Source: an uncultured Rhizobiaceae group bacterium
GTDB taxonomy: Bacteria > Pseudomonadota > Alphaproteobacteria > Rhizobiales > Rhizobiaceae
Length of the DNA stretch: 64,000 nt
NCBI GenBank assembly: GCA_937930635.1
Contig: CALHCF010000009.1
Location: 194,702-258,701, forward strand
Reading direction: 5' to 3'
Both the position numbers and the translations under genes were made by a program. Position 1 is the first letter of the stretch. The number at the start of each line of letters is the position of its first letter. The notes below the pieces were generated by a model. That model ran no database searches. It saw only the letters and a program-made list of their open reading frames with translations, and was not told where the DNA came from. Below are positions 1 through 9,502 of this stretch, one piece after another.

Positions 1-1522
1 ATCCTTTGGCGCACCGCGCATCACCAAAGATGGTGTTTCCGTTGCCAAAGAAATCGAGCTTGAAGACAAGTTCGAAAACATGGGCGCCCAGATGGTGCGC
101 GAAGTTGCTTCCAAAACCAACGATATCGCTGGCGACGGAACAACAACTGCAACTGTTCTGGCTCAGTCGATTGTTCGTGAAGGTGCAAAAGCTGTTGCTG
201 CCGGCATGAACCCAATGGATCTGAAACGCGGCATCGACAGCGCTGTTGATGAGGTTGTCGCTTCACTGAAAAAGATGGCCAAGAAAATCAAAACTTCCGA
301 CGAAGTTGCTCAGGTTGGAACAATTTCGGCCAACGGGGAAGCCGAAATTGGCAACCGTATCGCAGAAGCCATGCAGCGCGTTGGCAATGAAGGCGTCATC
401 ACTGTTGAGGAAGCCAAGTCACTTGAATCAACTCTGGAAGTTGTTGAAGGCATGCAGTTTGACCGCGGTTACCTGTCCCCTTACTTCGTAACCAACTCCG
501 AAAAGATGCTTTGCGATCTGGATGATCCCTACATCCTGTTGCATGAGAAAAAGCTGACTTCGCTGCAAACCATGCTTCCCATTCTTGAAGCTGTTGTTCA
601 GACCGGCAAGCCTCTTCTCATTATCGCTGAAGATATTGAAGGCGAAGCGCTGGCAACACTCGTTGTAAACAAACTGCGTGGTGGCCTGAAGGTTTCTGCT
701 GTTAAGGCTCCTGGCTTCGGTGATCGTCGCAAGGCCATGCTGGAAGACCTCGCTATCCTGACCGGTGGTCAGGTTATTTCCGAGGATCTTGGCATCAAGC
801 TTGAAACAGTTACCCTCGACATGCTCGGCACCGCCAAGCGCGTTTCTATCTCCAAGGAAGAAACAACCGTCGTTGATGGCGCTGGCAAGAAAAAGGACGT
901 TGCGGGTCGCGTTGCACAAATCAAGCAGCAGATCGATGAAACATCTTCCGATTACGACCGTGAGAAGCTTCAGGAACGCCTGGCGAAACTTGCTGGTGGT
1001 GTTGCGGTTATCTCCATCGGTGGTGCAACCGAGGTAGAAGTTAAAGAGAAAAAAGATCGTGTTGACGATGCTCTGAACGCTACCCGCGCGGCTGTTGAAG
1101 AAGGCATCGTTCCCGGTGGCGGTTGCGCACTCCTGCGCGCTTCAGCCAACATCAAGACTGAAGGTGCCAACGCTGATCAGGCTGCCGGTGTGGCTATCGT
1201 TCGTCGTGCGCTCCAGGCTCCAATTCGCCAGATTGCTGAAAACTCCGGTGACGAAGGTTCCGTGGTTGTTGGCAAGGTGCTGGAAGATAAAAAAGCAACC
1301 TACGGCTATAACGCTCAGACCGGTAAATTTGGTGACATGATCGGCATGGGTATTGTCGATCCGGTGAAAGTTGTTCGCCACGCCCTTCAGGATGCTGCCT
1401 CCATTGCATCCCTGCTGATCACCACTGAAGCCATGGTCGCGGAAGCGCCTGCTAAAGAAGGTGGTGGCGCACCAGCAATGCCAGACATGGGTGGCATGGG
1501 CGGTATGGGCGGCATGATGTAA
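1..1522 (+). CDS. groEL: Chaperonin GroEL, 60 kDa subunit (5' end cut off)
   Basis: ATP-driven folding chaperone that assembles as a double heptameric ring with GroES in the cytoplasm. The frame is open from the first base; the first whole codon (position 2) corresponds to about Ser43 of E. coli GroEL, so roughly 42 N-terminal residues lie outside the window. Visible hallmarks are the ATP-site DGTTTATVL segment, the KAPGFGDRR segment of the apical domain, the VPGGG(C/A)ALLR segment and the flexible Gly-Met tail [10 protein letters not shown] that ends the protein. The visible 506 residues plus the missing part give about 548, the normal family length. A strong terminator follows 90 bases after the stop. 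groES would be expected just upstream, out of view. Identity is certain; whether the genome has other groEL copies cannot be seen. Confidence 0.98.
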   Translation, partial: SFGAPRITKDGVSVAKEIELEDKFENMGAQMVREVASKTNDIAGDGTTTATVLAQSIVREGAKAVAAGMNPMDLKRGIDSAVDEVVASLKKMAKKIKTSDEVAQVGTISANGEAEIGNRIAEAMQRVGNEGVITVEEAKSLESTLEVVEGMQFDRGYLSPYFVTNSEKMLCDLDDPYILLHEKKLTSLQTMLPILEAVVQTGKPLLIIAEDIEGEALATLVVNKLRGGLKVSAVKAPGFGDRRKAMLEDLAILTGGQVISEDLGIKLETVTLDMLGTAKRVSISKEETTVVDGAGKKKDVAGRVAQIKQQIDETSSDYDREKLQERLAKLAGGVAVISIGGATEVEVKEKKDRVDDALNATRAAVEEGIVPGGGCALLRASANIKTEGANADQAAGVAIVRRALQAPIRQIAENSGDEGSVVVGKVLEDKKATYGYNAQTGKFGDMIGMGIVDPVKVVRHALQDAASIASLLITTEAMVAEAPAKEGGGAPAMPDMGGMGGMGGMM

Positions 1523-1610
1523 ATCGCCGCTCCAAACCGGTAGTTGGATCCATTGGATCCACAACTGGTCTGTAGCCGGCTCCGCTAAGGCGGAACCAGG
1601 TTCAAAATAC

Positions 1611-1641
1611 AAAGGCCGCGTTTCTCGACGCGGCCTTTTTT
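1611..1641 (+). terminator. Rho-independent terminator of groEL
   Basis: A perfect 10-bp GC-rich stem (1611-1620 with 1629-1638, loop 1621-1628) runs straight into a T tract. It lies about 90 bases downstream of the groEL stop. Confidence 0.92.
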
Positions 1642-1854
1642 ATAAATTTTTTCAACAAAAATTCCTTTAAAAACAAATGCTTATAAAAAAATTAGAAAAA
1701 TCCCAAAAAAATTCGAACACTGGCGGAACCAAAAAGCGTCCCATGCATTTTAAGGGTGTAACTGAGCCACTTGATCTCCCGGACTGAGGCACAGTTTTCC
1801 ACCACCGCCTCCCCCTCAGCGTTGGTGATGATAGCGTCTCTCCGACGCGTTACT
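1642..1854. other. Non-coding gap between convergent groEL and hisG
   Basis: AT-rich for the first ~100 bases, with several A tracts, then ordinary composition. I see no convincing ORF, promoter or repeat. It lies between two terminators. Confidence 0.5.
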
Positions 1855-1887
1855 AAAGGCTGCCCTTCCCCCGGGGCAGCCTTTTTT
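1855..1887. terminator. Hairpin terminator between convergent groEL and hisG
   Basis: Perfect 11-bp stem (1855-1865 with 1874-1884, loop 1866-1873), followed by T tract on the plus strand and TTTAGTAA on the minus strand. It sits 22 bases beyond the hisG stop, so it most likely ends the his transcript; the better plus-strand tail suggests it also blocks read-through from groEL. Confidence 0.75.
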
Positions 1888-1908
1888 CTGTCTGACTGTC
1901 AAATTGTT

Positions 1909-2601
1909 TCAGACGTTCAGCGCTTTAGAAATCTCATCCATGGTCTGACGGTCTGCAGCATCCCAGCCAGCCCGTTTGCTGGCAATCAGATTGGCCTGGC
2001 TTTTGAGAATGATACCATCTTCCAGGATTTTGAGATTGTTGGCCTTGATGGTGGAACCGGTGGATGTGATGTCAACAATCGCATCCGCGCTACCGGCAGC
2101 CGGTGCGCCTTCGGTTGCACCGAGACTTTCAACAATACGATAAACGCCGATGCCGTGATGGCGAAAGAAAGCCTGCGTCAACTGCCAGTACTTTGTTGCG
2201 ACCCGCAACCGGCGGCCACAAGTAGCCCGATAAGTTGCTGCCACATCATCGAGATCAGCCATCGTGTCGACATCAATCCAGGCATCAGGCACGGCAACAA
2301 CCACATCAGCATGGCCAAACCCCAGTGGAGCCACAAAATCCACGACGTCATCGGTGTTATGAATGGTTTCGCGGGCCAGATCTTCGCCCGTAACGCCTAA
2401 ATGAACCGACCCTGCGGCCAATTCGCGGGCTATTTCGGAAGCCGAAAGGAAAGCTATTTCTATGTCGTTTCGTCCCGTCACGCGCGTCTGATAGGATCGG
2501 GCATCGACCGGCGGTTCGATATCAAACCCGGCAGCGGAGAAGACTTCCAGCGTCTTTTCCTTCAAACGTCCCTTGGAAGGAACAGCAATCGTCAGGGTCA
2601 T
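1909..2601 (-). CDS. hisG: ATP phosphoribosyltransferase catalytic subunit, short form
   Basis: Catalyses the first step of histidine synthesis, joining ATP and PRPP to give phosphoribosyl-ATP. The protein has 230 residues and lacks the C-terminal regulatory domain of the long HisG, so it belongs to the short HisG(S) type that needs HisZ as partner. The PRPP-binding segment [15 protein letters not shown] is present near the C-terminus and the N-terminus ([13 protein letters not shown]) is typical. Its start overlaps the hisZ stop by four bases (ATGA), which indicates translational coupling of the two subunits of one hetero-octamer. It is the last gene of the tag-HEAT-hisS-hisZ-hisG run. Short form plus hisZ is direct evidence for the two-subunit enzyme. 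Confidence 0.96.
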   Translation of the reverse strand: MTLTIAVPSKGRLKEKTLEVFSAAGFDIEPPVDARSYQTRVTGRNDIEIAFLSASEIARELAAGSVHLGVTGEDLARETIHNTDDVVDFVAPLGFGHADVVVAVPDAWIDVDTMADLDDVAATYRATCGRRLRVATKYWQLTQAFFRHHGIGVYRIVESLGATEGAPAAGSADAIVDITSTGSTIKANNLKILEDGIILKSQANLIASKRAGWDAADRQTMDEISKALNV

Positions 2602-3662
2602 ACTGATCCTCCTGCTTCCAAAACCCTGTCACAGGATATGGAGAAACCGACGGCCGGAACCGGCACCTTGCTGCCAAGCAATGTACACAGGCGGTCGTAG
2701 CGCCCGCCACCGGCAACAGCGTGTTCAAATCCATCAACACGGGCTTCAAAAAGAAGGCCTGTGTAGTAGTCCAGCTTTCTTCCAAAAGAAGCCTTGAACA
2801 TCAGTTGATCAACCTCAACGTCTCTTGCGCGAAGCTGTTGAAGCGATGTTTCCAGGTTTTGCAGCGCCGGGCCGAAAGCCAGACCGGAGGATTTCGCAAA
2901 CCGCTCAAGCTGGCCGGAAACCTCATCAAGCGGCGCTTCGATGGCAAGATAGCGCCGCAAAATATCAGCTCGTTCCGCCGAGAGGCTAAAACGGGCCTCC
3001 TGCGCCTTCTGTCTCATGCGGGCGGCGATGTCGCGGGGACTGCGGCCAGCGCGGGGCGACAGACCAGCCGATTTCATCATCACTTCGACCCGCTCAATCA
3101 ATGTGTCCTCATCTTCAACCGCAATTTCTGGACCTCTGCCATCTTCCATCGCGCTGATCTGTGCGCTGAGTTGTTGCGGGGCACCAAAATTGCGCATCAG
3201 GCGTTGTGCCAGCGTTGGGGGAAGTTCCAATCCGGCCACGACCACCTGAAAAACCTGTTGCTGACCCAATGTGACCACAACATTGTTCAAACCACATCGG
3301 GCCAACGCGTCCAGCATATCGGCCATGCAGGCAACATCTGCGGCTATGGAATCGGTATTGCCAAGATCCTCAAGCCCAGCCTGATTGAATTCGGTATTAT
3401 CTTTACGGCCTTGCTGAAAGACCGCGCCGCCATAGGAAATCCGCCGGGGCTGGGAGTGATTCTTCAAATAATCGAGACAAATGGGTATGGTGAACTCCGG
3501 TCGTATGCATCGCAGTTCGCCATTTGCTGTCTCAGTAAGATAAATACGGCGGCGCATATCTTCGCCAGCAGTTTCCAAAAAGGGGTCAGCTGGCTGAAGA
3601 TAGGGGATGGCGGCCACAACCGGCGCGACAGATCTTAGATGGGCAAGAAGAGTATCAGGCAT
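2598..3662 (-). CDS. hisZ: ATP phosphoribosyltransferase regulatory subunit HisZ
   Basis: A paralogue of the HisRS catalytic domain without tRNA-charging activity; it forms the complex with short HisG and confers histidine feedback control. The 354 residues carry class II synthetase-like motifs: [20 protein letters not shown] early on, and a C-terminal [12 protein letters not shown]...GGGRYDRL block that mirrors the histidine-binding loop of HisRS. The anticodon-binding domain of HisRS is absent. It lies 74 bases after hisS and overlaps hisG by four bases, so charging enzyme, regulator and biosynthetic enzyme are transcribed together. The family assignment rests on length, the missing anticodon domain and the hisG neighbour. 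Confidence 0.95.
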   Translation of the reverse strand: MPDTLLAHLRSVAPVVAAIPYLQPADPFLETAGEDMRRRIYLTETANGELRCIRPEFTIPICLDYLKNHSQPRRISYGGAVFQQGRKDNTEFNQAGLEDLGNTDSIAADVACMADMLDALARCGLNNVVVTLGQQQVFQVVVAGLELPPTLAQRLMRNFGAPQQLSAQISAMEDGRGPEIAVEDEDTLIERVEVMMKSAGLSPRAGRSPRDIAARMRQKAQEARFSLSAERADILRRYLAIEAPLDEVSGQLERFAKSSGLAFGPALQNLETSLQQLRARDVEVDQLMFKASFGRKLDYYTGLLFEARVDGFEHAVAGGGRYDRLCTLLGSKVPVPAVGFSISCDRVLEAGGSV

Positions 3663-3736
3663 CGAGCTTGCGCAAGAGGCCGGGCTCTTCCCACCTCCCC
3701 CCTGAAAAGAGGTCTGAAGCGATGCTCAAGAGCATT

Positions 3737-5167
3737 TTAGTCATCCTGCTGGGCACTGAGCGTTTTGCGCACTTCAGAAATCAGATCATCGACCGCTGCT
3801 TCGCGCTGAGCGGGACGTGATGCGCGCCACTCTTCATTGTCGGCAATTTCTTCAGCCAGACGCGCACCCTCTGCCAAATCCTTGATCTGAACCACGTTAC
3901 GCTCACGTTCGTCTGACCCCTGAATGATCGCGATGGGCGAACCGCGCCGATCAGCATATTGCAGTTGTTTGCCAAACTGCTTGGGATTGCCCTGATACAT
4001 CTCGGCACGGATACCGGCGTTGCGCAGGCTCTGGACAATCTTCTGATAGACCGCGAGCGCTTGCGGGTCACGGTCCATGACCGTCACCAGTACCGGGCCA
4101 GGCAGCGCATGGTCATCAAGCTGACCGAGGTTTTTCAGCGCCGTCATGACGCGCGATACACCGATTGAAAAGCCTGTTGCCGGAATATCCTGGCCGGTAA
4201 AGCGCTTGATCAGCCCGTCATAGCGCCCTCCCCCGGCTACGGCACCAAACTGGACGGTTTCGCCTTTTTCGTTGGTGACAGGAAAGGTCAACTCGCATTC
4301 AAAAACAGTGCCGGTGTAATATTCAAGCCCACGGACGCAGGAAGGGTCCACCGAAATCCGATCATTATAACCGGCTTCAACGAGGAGAACCCGGATTTGA
4401 TCCAGCTCCGGCGTCAATTGAGCATTCTCGCCAATCGCAATGAATACCTGATCGATCTGATCCTCGGTAAGCTCCGCCCCCTTGGTGAAATCGCCGCTCT
4501 CATCCATTCGGCCTTTGCCCAGAAGGGCCTTCACCCCGTCGTCACCAAACTTATCGCGTTTGTCGATGGAACGAAGAATATTCAGGCGCTGAGAAGGATC
4601 GGTGACTCCCATTGAATCGAGATAACCATCCATCACCCGCCGGTCGTTCACGCGAACCACATAATCGCCGCGCTTAATGCCAAGCGCCTCCATCGTGTCC
4701 GCCATCATCATCGCCATCTCAGCATCGGCGGCGGGCCCCGGTGCCCCAACCGTATCGGCATCGAACTGCATGAACTGGCGAAAACGGCCGGGACCCGGCT
4801 TTTCATTGCGGAACACCCAACCTGCCCGATAGGTGCGGTACGGTGTCTGCAACTCGTTGATATTTTGCGCAAAATGGCGCGCCAGCGGGGCGGTCAGATC
4901 ATAGCGCAGGCTCATCCACTGTTCGTCATCGTCCTGCAGGGAAAACACACCTTCATTGGGGCGGTCAGTATCCGGCAGGAATTTGCCCAAAGCGTCAGTG
5001 TATTCAAACATCGGCGTCTCAACGGGATCGAAACCGTATCGCTCATAAACCTCCCTGATCCTGGTCATCATTGCTTCTGTCGCGCGAATATCGGTCGCGC
5101 TGCGATCCACAAAGCCACGCGGCTGGCGGGCCTTAAGTCTTTGAGGTTTCTTCTTCTTGTCGGCCAT
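3737..5167 (-). CDS. hisS: Histidyl-tRNA synthetase, alphaproteobacterial divergent type
   Basis: Class II aminoacyl-tRNA synthetase that charges tRNA-His in the cytoplasm. I chose the ATG at 5167 (protein starting [11 protein letters not shown], 476 residues) rather than one 24 bases upstream because it matches the usual start of alphaproteobacterial homologues. Motif 2 reads [14 protein letters not shown] and is followed by DADTVG, unlike the FRYERPQKGRYRQF of most bacteria. The histidine-binding GLEYYTG and GGGRYDG segments and a C-terminal anticodon-binding domain are present. The tRNA-His at 31799-31875 in this same window has A73 and lacks G-1, the known partner of this HisRS type. It is transcribed ahead of hisZ and hisG. 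Confidence 0.95.
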   Translation of the reverse strand: MADKKKKPQRLKARQPRGFVDRSATDIRATEAMMTRIREVYERYGFDPVETPMFEYTDALGKFLPDTDRPNEGVFSLQDDDEQWMSLRYDLTAPLARHFAQNINELQTPYRTYRAGWVFRNEKPGPGRFRQFMQFDADTVGAPGPAADAEMAMMMADTMEALGIKRGDYVVRVNDRRVMDGYLDSMGVTDPSQRLNILRSIDKRDKFGDDGVKALLGKGRMDESGDFTKGAELTEDQIDQVFIAIGENAQLTPELDQIRVLLVEAGYNDRISVDPSCVRGLEYYTGTVFECELTFPVTNEKGETVQFGAVAGGGRYDGLIKRFTGQDIPATGFSIGVSRVMTALKNLGQLDDHALPGPVLVTVMDRDPQALAVYQKIVQSLRNAGIRAEMYQGNPKQFGKQLQYADRRGSPIAIIQGSDERERNVVQIKDLAEGARLAEEIADNEEWRASRPAQREAAVDDLISEVRKTLSAQQDD

Positions 5168-5268
5168 GAGTGGTCCACGCGGTGTGAGCAAATTGCGGTG
5201 GGAGATTTTCAGTCCGGGTGGTAGCCGATCACCGATAGGTGAGCAATGGGGTGCCTGATATCAGCCGG

Positions 5269-5790
5269 TTAAACTTCCAACAGCTTTTCCAGGCTCCTGG
5301 CTCTTGCCCGCACCGATGCGGCCCTATCGCGCCCGGCATTGTTCAACGCTTTATGAGCTCGAATTTGCAGGGCCTCATGCTGAAGCGCAAGCCGACACAA
5401 AGCATCAAGCGACCAGGCCCGCAGGAAAGGTCTTTTGTGTAATAAAAGCGGCTCAAGCCATGCTTCGATCATTGGCACATCGGCAGACGGAACGGCGATG
5501 TGCTGCAATGACTGGCACAGATGCAACTGGGCGGACCAGTCCGACACCTGATCAAGTTGAGCGATAAGTGCGCTGGTCTCTCCACGCGACAACGTCCCAC
5601 CCTGGTCAAGCCACGCTTTCAGCAACCATGTGGACCCAATCGAAAGCGCCACTTCCTTGTCAGAGACCAGACCAACAAGATTAGAGACATATGCAGGAAG
5701 AGAGCCAAAGCGTTGTTCAATGGCGTGCAGATATTGGGTATCGCGACCATCAAACGCCTGCAACGCAGACTTCAAGGTCTTTGCGGGCAT
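5269..5790 (-). CDS. Small HEAT-repeat-like protein coupled to tag
   Basis: Unrecognised 173-residue protein without signal peptide or membrane segment. It is rich in leucine and alanine and appears all-helical, with repeated amphipathic helix pairs such as FLRAWSLDALCRLALQH and ASVRARARSLEKLLEV, which resemble HEAT repeats. The start codon lies two bases after the tag stop (TAGTAATG), so translation is almost surely coupled to the 3-methyladenine glycosylase upstream. HEAT-repeat folds also occur in the AlkC/AlkD alkyl-DNA glycosylases, but this protein is shorter than AlkD (about 237 residues) and I see no catalytic signature. A role in alkylation repair is only an inference from the neighbour; it could equally be a scaffold protein. 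Confidence 0.75.
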   Translation of the reverse strand: MPAKTLKSALQAFDGRDTQYLHAIEQRFGSLPAYVSNLVGLVSDKEVALSIGSTWLLKAWLDQGGTLSRGETSALIAQLDQVSDWSAQLHLCQSLQHIAVPSADVPMIEAWLEPLLLHKRPFLRAWSLDALCRLALQHEALQIRAHKALNNAGRDRAASVRARARSLEKLLEV

Positions 5791-5792
5791 TA

Positions 5793-6449
5793 CTAAGCAG
5801 GTCTTTTGAAGGCCGCTCTTGCTGCATCCACCCTGTCACGGAAGCGACAGCCTTCGAGATGATCATTAACGATCCCCATGGCCTGCATGAACGCATAGCA
5901 AGTCGTCGGCCCCACAAAACTCCATCCCCGTTTCTTAAGCTCTTTCGACATTCTGGTTGACGTTTCCGTCTTGCCCAGCGTCATCAGGGACGCATGATCA
6001 AGTTTTGTGGGTCTGTCGGCATTGGCAGCCTCCTCCCAGCTCCAGAACCATTTTCCAAGCGAGCCCTCGTCCCGCTCCATTTCAAGAGCCCGTTTGGCGT
6101 TGTTGATTGTCGAAACAATCTTGCCGCGGTGGCGAATGATTCCCGCATCGTGAACCAGACGCTCGACATCGGAATCGCCAAACTTCGCCACCTTGTGGTA
6201 GTCGAAATCGGCAAATCCCGCGCGGAAATTTTCACGCTTGCGCAGAATGGTGAGCCAGGACAGGCCGGACTGAAAACCTTCGAGGCAGATTTTTTCAAAC
6301 AGGCGATGATTGTCATCCTGCGGCATACCCCATTCATCGTCATGATAAATCTGATAATCGGGCTTGTTGTCGTGCCAGAAGCAGCGCACCGCTCCATCAT
6401 CACCTTCAATCAGACCCTTGGGAAGTTTTTTTGAATTCGAACCAGCCAT
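5793..6449 (-). CDS. tag: DNA-3-methyladenine glycosylase I
   Basis: Removes 3-methyladenine from alkylated DNA as the first step of base-excision repair. The 218 residues align across the length of E. coli Tag after an N-terminal extension of about 20. The zinc-site cysteine (C23, in RCFW) and histidine (H36, in YHDDEWG) are present, as are the later histidine and cysteine in NDHLEGC. The active-site glutamate lies in CLEGFQSGLSW (about E57), and AGIIRHRGKI is the family's DNA-binding segment. It is the first gene of a minus-strand run that continues into the HEAT-like protein and hisS. Divergent from the DUF2927 gene at 6597. Confidence 0.95.
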   Translation of the reverse strand: MAGSNSKKLPKGLIEGDDGAVRCFWHDNKPDYQIYHDDEWGMPQDDNHRLFEKICLEGFQSGLSWLTILRKRENFRAGFADFDYHKVAKFGDSDVERLVHDAGIIRHRGKIVSTINNAKRALEMERDEGSLGKWFWSWEEAANADRPTKLDHASLMTLGKTETSTRMSKELKKRGWSFVGPTTCYAFMQAMGIVNDHLEGCRFRDRVDAARAAFKRPA

Positions 6450-6596
6450 TGATTGCTCCCAGTGCTGCCATGGGCACGCTTAAACGAAAGTCCTGAATTT
6501 GTGGATTTCGAATGCCTACGTCAATGTTATTGGCGTTTGCTGTCCATTGCTGGCAACATCATGGTCGGTCAAAAGCGGCAACATTTCTTGGAAATC

Positions 6597-7325
6597 ATGG
6601 TCTCTCGCCCCAATCTTGCGATATCTTTGGCGATTTCTGCGTTTCTTTGCGCTTCCGCAACCTTCTCTGCCGCATTTGCCTATAATAACAACGATCTGAT
6701 TGACGGGTTCAATAAGACGGTCTTTGGGTCGGAATATTCTCGTTTCAGCATCACCAGTCCCTATGTGCGCAAATTTCCCGGCACGGTGAAGGTTTTCATA
6801 AAATCCAAGGTCGGCGGTGCGCGCAAAGCTCAGGTAAGGCGTTTTGTTTTGAGCCTGAATGGCCTGATCAGCGGCCTGCGCACCCGCATCGTGACGAGGC
6901 GCGAAGATGCCAACTTTGTCGTCTATGTGGTCACACGACAAAACTATGAACGCACAGTCAGGGATGATGTCTACGGCCAGCCATCGGCGATGGTACGCGG
7001 ACGATGCATGGTGCGGACACAGTTCAACCGATCCGGCATTACACGTTCCGATGCCGTTATCGTGGCCGATGAAGGAAACCTGCTCTTTCGCCGGTGCATG
7101 ACGGAAGAGATCCTGCAGGGGCTTGGTCCGCTCAATGACGACCGCTCGCTGAAAGACAGCATGTTCAACGATACAAGCCGCTTCATTAATTTTCGCCGTT
7201 TCGACCGGATACTCCTGAACATGCTCTATGATCAGCGCATCAAGGTGGGCGCTTCGAAAACAGACGTTGCACCACTTCTGCCACGTGTGCTGCGCGACGT
7301 GCGGCGGCGCATAGAGCAGCGTTAA
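6597..7325 (+). CDS. Secreted DUF2927 family protein
   Basis: Probably a periplasmic or cell-envelope protein of unknown function. I place the start at the ATG at 6597 (242 residues) because it opens with a good signal peptide (hydrophobic LAISLAISAFLCASATF, cleavage near AFA-YN); an upstream in-frame ATG at 6453 would bury it. The conserved DUF2927 features are visible: NFVVYVV, the paired cysteines in GRCMVRTQF and FRRCMTEEILQGLGPLND, and a final SMFND. The EEI...LGPLND pattern is reminiscent of a degenerate metalloprotease, but no HExxH motif is present. Divergent from tag, 147 bases away. Cell-wall L,D-transpeptidases follow, which suggests an envelope role. Confidence 0.8.
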   Translation: MVSRPNLAISLAISAFLCASATFSAAFAYNNNDLIDGFNKTVFGSEYSRFSITSPYVRKFPGTVKVFIKSKVGGARKAQVRRFVLSLNGLISGLRTRIVTRREDANFVVYVVTRQNYERTVRDDVYGQPSAMVRGRCMVRTQFNRSGITRSDAVIVADEGNLLFRRCMTEEILQGLGPLNDDRSLKDSMFNDTSRFINFRRFDRILLNMLYDQRIKVGASKTDVAPLLPRVLRDVRRRIEQR

Positions 7326-7570
7326 AGACAGGGATCGGGCCAGGATTTCATCCCGGCCTGACGCTTAACCTTAACGGTTTGTCACATTAACCATCTCTAT
7401 TAGGCGGTGTTTTACCACGCCCAAAAGTAAACAGGTGGTTTCCACAGTCAGGACAATTTGATTCATAATTCGGTCGGTCATTTTGCGCATGATTGTTGCG
7501 CCAAGAATGCCGATGCGGTCTCGACTGACCATAATTGGCAAAACTGACGAAAAGTAGTGAGTACGTCCCA

Positions 7571-8383
7571 ATGAAGTTTTCTATCAAAGCTGCAACCCTG
7601 GCAGTGGTACTTGCCGGCAGTTTCGTATTGCCGTCTCAAAGCATAGCAGGGTCACGTTATGGCACTCCGCCGCCACTGACCCTCAGTCCTGACGTTACAT
7701 CGCCATGGACACTGCAGCTCAAGCCGCTAAAGAGACGGGCCACCCGTTCTGAGCGGCGGCGGGCAAAGCGTCCAAAAGGCTTGCGCGCCGCAAAGCAGCG
7801 TGAATTTCGTGTCCTCAAACCGTTGAAGCGGCGGCGTCAGGCGACAAGAACTCAACGCAGCGGCGTGACGACCACAGCTTTACGGAGTCAAAACAAGAGA
7901 CTGCAGAGATCGATCTCTCCAGAACACAAGCCGGAACTCCTGCCAACTGTCATCAATTACCATGGAAAAGAATCTCCTGGAACGGTGATCATCAACACGC
8001 CCGAGCGACGTCTGTATCTCGTTTTGCCAAATGGCAAAGCGCGCCGTTACGCTGTTGGTGTCGGGAAGCCGGGTTTTGAATGGTCAGGAACCCGCAAGGT
8101 TACCCGCAAGGCAGAGTGGCCGTCCTGGACACCACCCAAGGAAATGATTGCCCGAGAGCGTAAAAAGGGACGCATTCTGCCCAGCTTTATGGCTGGTGGC
8201 CCCAAAAATCCGATGGGCGCCCGCGCGCTGTATCTGGGTTCCACTCTTTATCGCATACACGGCACCAATCAGGCTTGGAGCATTGGACAGGCGGTATCTT
8301 CGGGCTGCATTCGGATGCGCAACGAAGATGTCATGGATCTCTATGATCGGGTGCCGGTCGGGGCGCGGGTTAAGGTCATTTAG
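7571..8383 (+). CDS. L,D-transpeptidase (YkuD domain), copy 1
   Basis: Periplasmic cysteine transpeptidase of the ErfK/YbiS/YcfS/YnhG family, which forms 3-3 peptidoglycan cross-links or attaches proteins to peptidoglycan. The ATG at 7571 opens a signal peptide (AATLAVVLAGSFVLPSQSIAG); an in-frame start at 7535 is less likely. A basic, arginine-rich linker of about 100 residues is followed by the YkuD domain from about residue 135. The catalytic motif is complete: H230 in YRIHGTN and C246 in SSGCIRM. It is 270 residues long. Closely related to the gene at 8586 over the whole catalytic domain, with identical WPSWTPPKEM and GGPKNP segments, so the two are tandem paralogues. Its own terminator follows. 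Confidence 0.93.
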   Translation: MKFSIKAATLAVVLAGSFVLPSQSIAGSRYGTPPPLTLSPDVTSPWTLQLKPLKRRATRSERRRAKRPKGLRAAKQREFRVLKPLKRRRQATRTQRSGVTTTALRSQNKRLQRSISPEHKPELLPTVINYHGKESPGTVIINTPERRLYLVLPNGKARRYAVGVGKPGFEWSGTRKVTRKAEWPSWTPPKEMIARERKKGRILPSFMAGGPKNPMGARALYLGSTLYRIHGTNQAWSIGQAVSSGCIRMRNEDVMDLYDRVPVGARVKVI

Positions 8384-8439
8384 AAATTGCCAGTCCGCTT
8401 TTGACTGCACACCATAATAAGACAGCAGTAATCAAACTC

Positions 8440-8465
8440 AGGCCGCCCAATGGGCGGCCTTTTTT
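8440..8465 (+). terminator. Rho-independent terminator after L,D-transpeptidase 1
   Basis: Perfect 9-bp stem (8440-8448 with 8452-8460) with a 3-base loop and a T tract to 8465. It separates the two transpeptidase genes into independent transcripts. Confidence 0.93.
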
Positions 8466-8585
8466 GTGCCGGACACTTTTTTGCCATGAGTTAATGAAGA
8501 AGCAATTGCAAGTCGGCATCAGCTCAACTAGTTTGCACGCGGGCGGGACAAAGAAAACAACTCAACCTTTGGGGGAAAAGGCTTT

Positions 8586-9296
8586 ATGTTTCGCACTCTG
8601 GTCGCAACGTTTCTTGTCGGCTTTGCGCTGATATTCAGTGGATCTGTCGTGGTGTCCGATGACGCCCATGCAGCCAAGAAAACTCAGCGTTTTGCGCTGT
8701 TCTCCGCCAAAAAGAAAGAGGCAAAAAAGCCACGCCGCATTTATCGGCGCAGGACGGTTTTGCCGAAATACCGACGCAAAGAGGTCCGTATTTCCACCAA
8801 GGAAAAACCCGGCACCATCATTGTCGATTCGCGCGCAAAATATCTGTATCTCGTGACCGGCAAACGCAAAGCCATCCGATATGGTATCGGCGTTGGCAGG
8901 GAAGGCTTTGGATGGTCAGGCACTGTGAAGCTTGGTCGTAAGAAGAAGTGGCCTTCATGGACACCGCCCAAGGAAATGGTTGAGCGGGAATGGCGGGAAA
9001 ACAAACGCCGGGTCAGCTTCATGAAGGGTGGCCCCAAGAACCCGCTGGGAGCGCGCGCACTCTATCTTTACGATGGCAAGCGCGACACTCAGTTTCGCAT
9101 ACACGGCACCAATGAGCCCTGGTCCATTGGACTGAACATGTCTTCGGGTTGTATCCGCATGGTCAACAAGGACGTCGAGCACCTTTATAAGCGCGCTTCT
9201 GTCGGTGCGAAGGTCGTCGTTATCGGACCGGACGGGAAAGGCCGCCGCCAAGTCTACTCGCGGTTCGTGAATCCAATAGCAGCTCTGTTTGATTAA
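8586..9296 (+). CDS. L,D-transpeptidase (YkuD domain), copy 2
   Basis: Second periplasmic peptidoglycan L,D-transpeptidase, 236 residues. An N-terminal signal peptide (LVATFLVGFALIFSGSVVV, cleavage near AHA-AK) precedes a short, very basic Lys/Arg linker and the YkuD domain from about residue 75. H173 in FRIHGTN and C189 in SSGCIRM form the active site. It differs from copy 1 in the shorter linker and in the 20-residue C-terminal extension after the VVVIG strand. Start ATG follows a purine-rich GGGGGAAAAGG stretch. The terminator between the copies implies separate control; rhizobial genomes carry many such paralogues, so individual roles cannot be assigned. Confidence 0.93.
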   Translation: MFRTLVATFLVGFALIFSGSVVVSDDAHAAKKTQRFALFSAKKKEAKKPRRIYRRRTVLPKYRRKEVRISTKEKPGTIIVDSRAKYLYLVTGKRKAIRYGIGVGREGFGWSGTVKLGRKKKWPSWTPPKEMVEREWRENKRRVSFMKGGPKNPLGARALYLYDGKRDTQFRIHGTNEPWSIGLNMSSGCIRMVNKDVEHLYKRASVGAKVVVIGPDGKGRRQVYSRFVNPIAALFD

Positions 9297-9336
9297 GCTG
9301 CCTGAACAAACGCGAAAACGTTAACCATAGCTCTCA

Positions 9337-9361
9337 CTGTTGCGTAACATTTACGCAACAG
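9337..9361. repeat. Perfect 11-bp inverted repeat, candidate operator
   Basis: CTGTTGCGTAA (9337-9347) and its exact reverse complement (9351-9361) are separated by CAT. No T tract follows on either strand, so it does not look like a terminator. It lies 142 bases upstream of the barrel-protein start and 40 bases after the transpeptidase stop. It may be a regulator-binding dyad or a transcript-stabilising hairpin. Confidence 0.6.
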
Positions 9362-9502
9362 AAGGGCCCAGAATCGTGCGTGTTCATCGGAATTGATTGT
9401 AAGAACAAACCTTTGGCCTCGACAGCATGTAAACTGGAGGCGTATTGATTAGGCGAAAGGGACGAAGTAATATTTTCGTTCATCGTTTAGAGGTTTCGCA
9501 AC

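Noticed and set aside
1642-1887. Small RNA ending at the second plus-strand hairpin after groEL
   Set aside because: No promoter-like sequence precedes it, and a bidirectional terminator between convergent groEL and hisG explains the hairpin.
2721-3638. Long plus-strand open frame opposite hisZ
   Set aside because: It lies wholly on the antisense strand of a clearly coding gene and its translation resembles no protein family; it is a codon-bias shadow.
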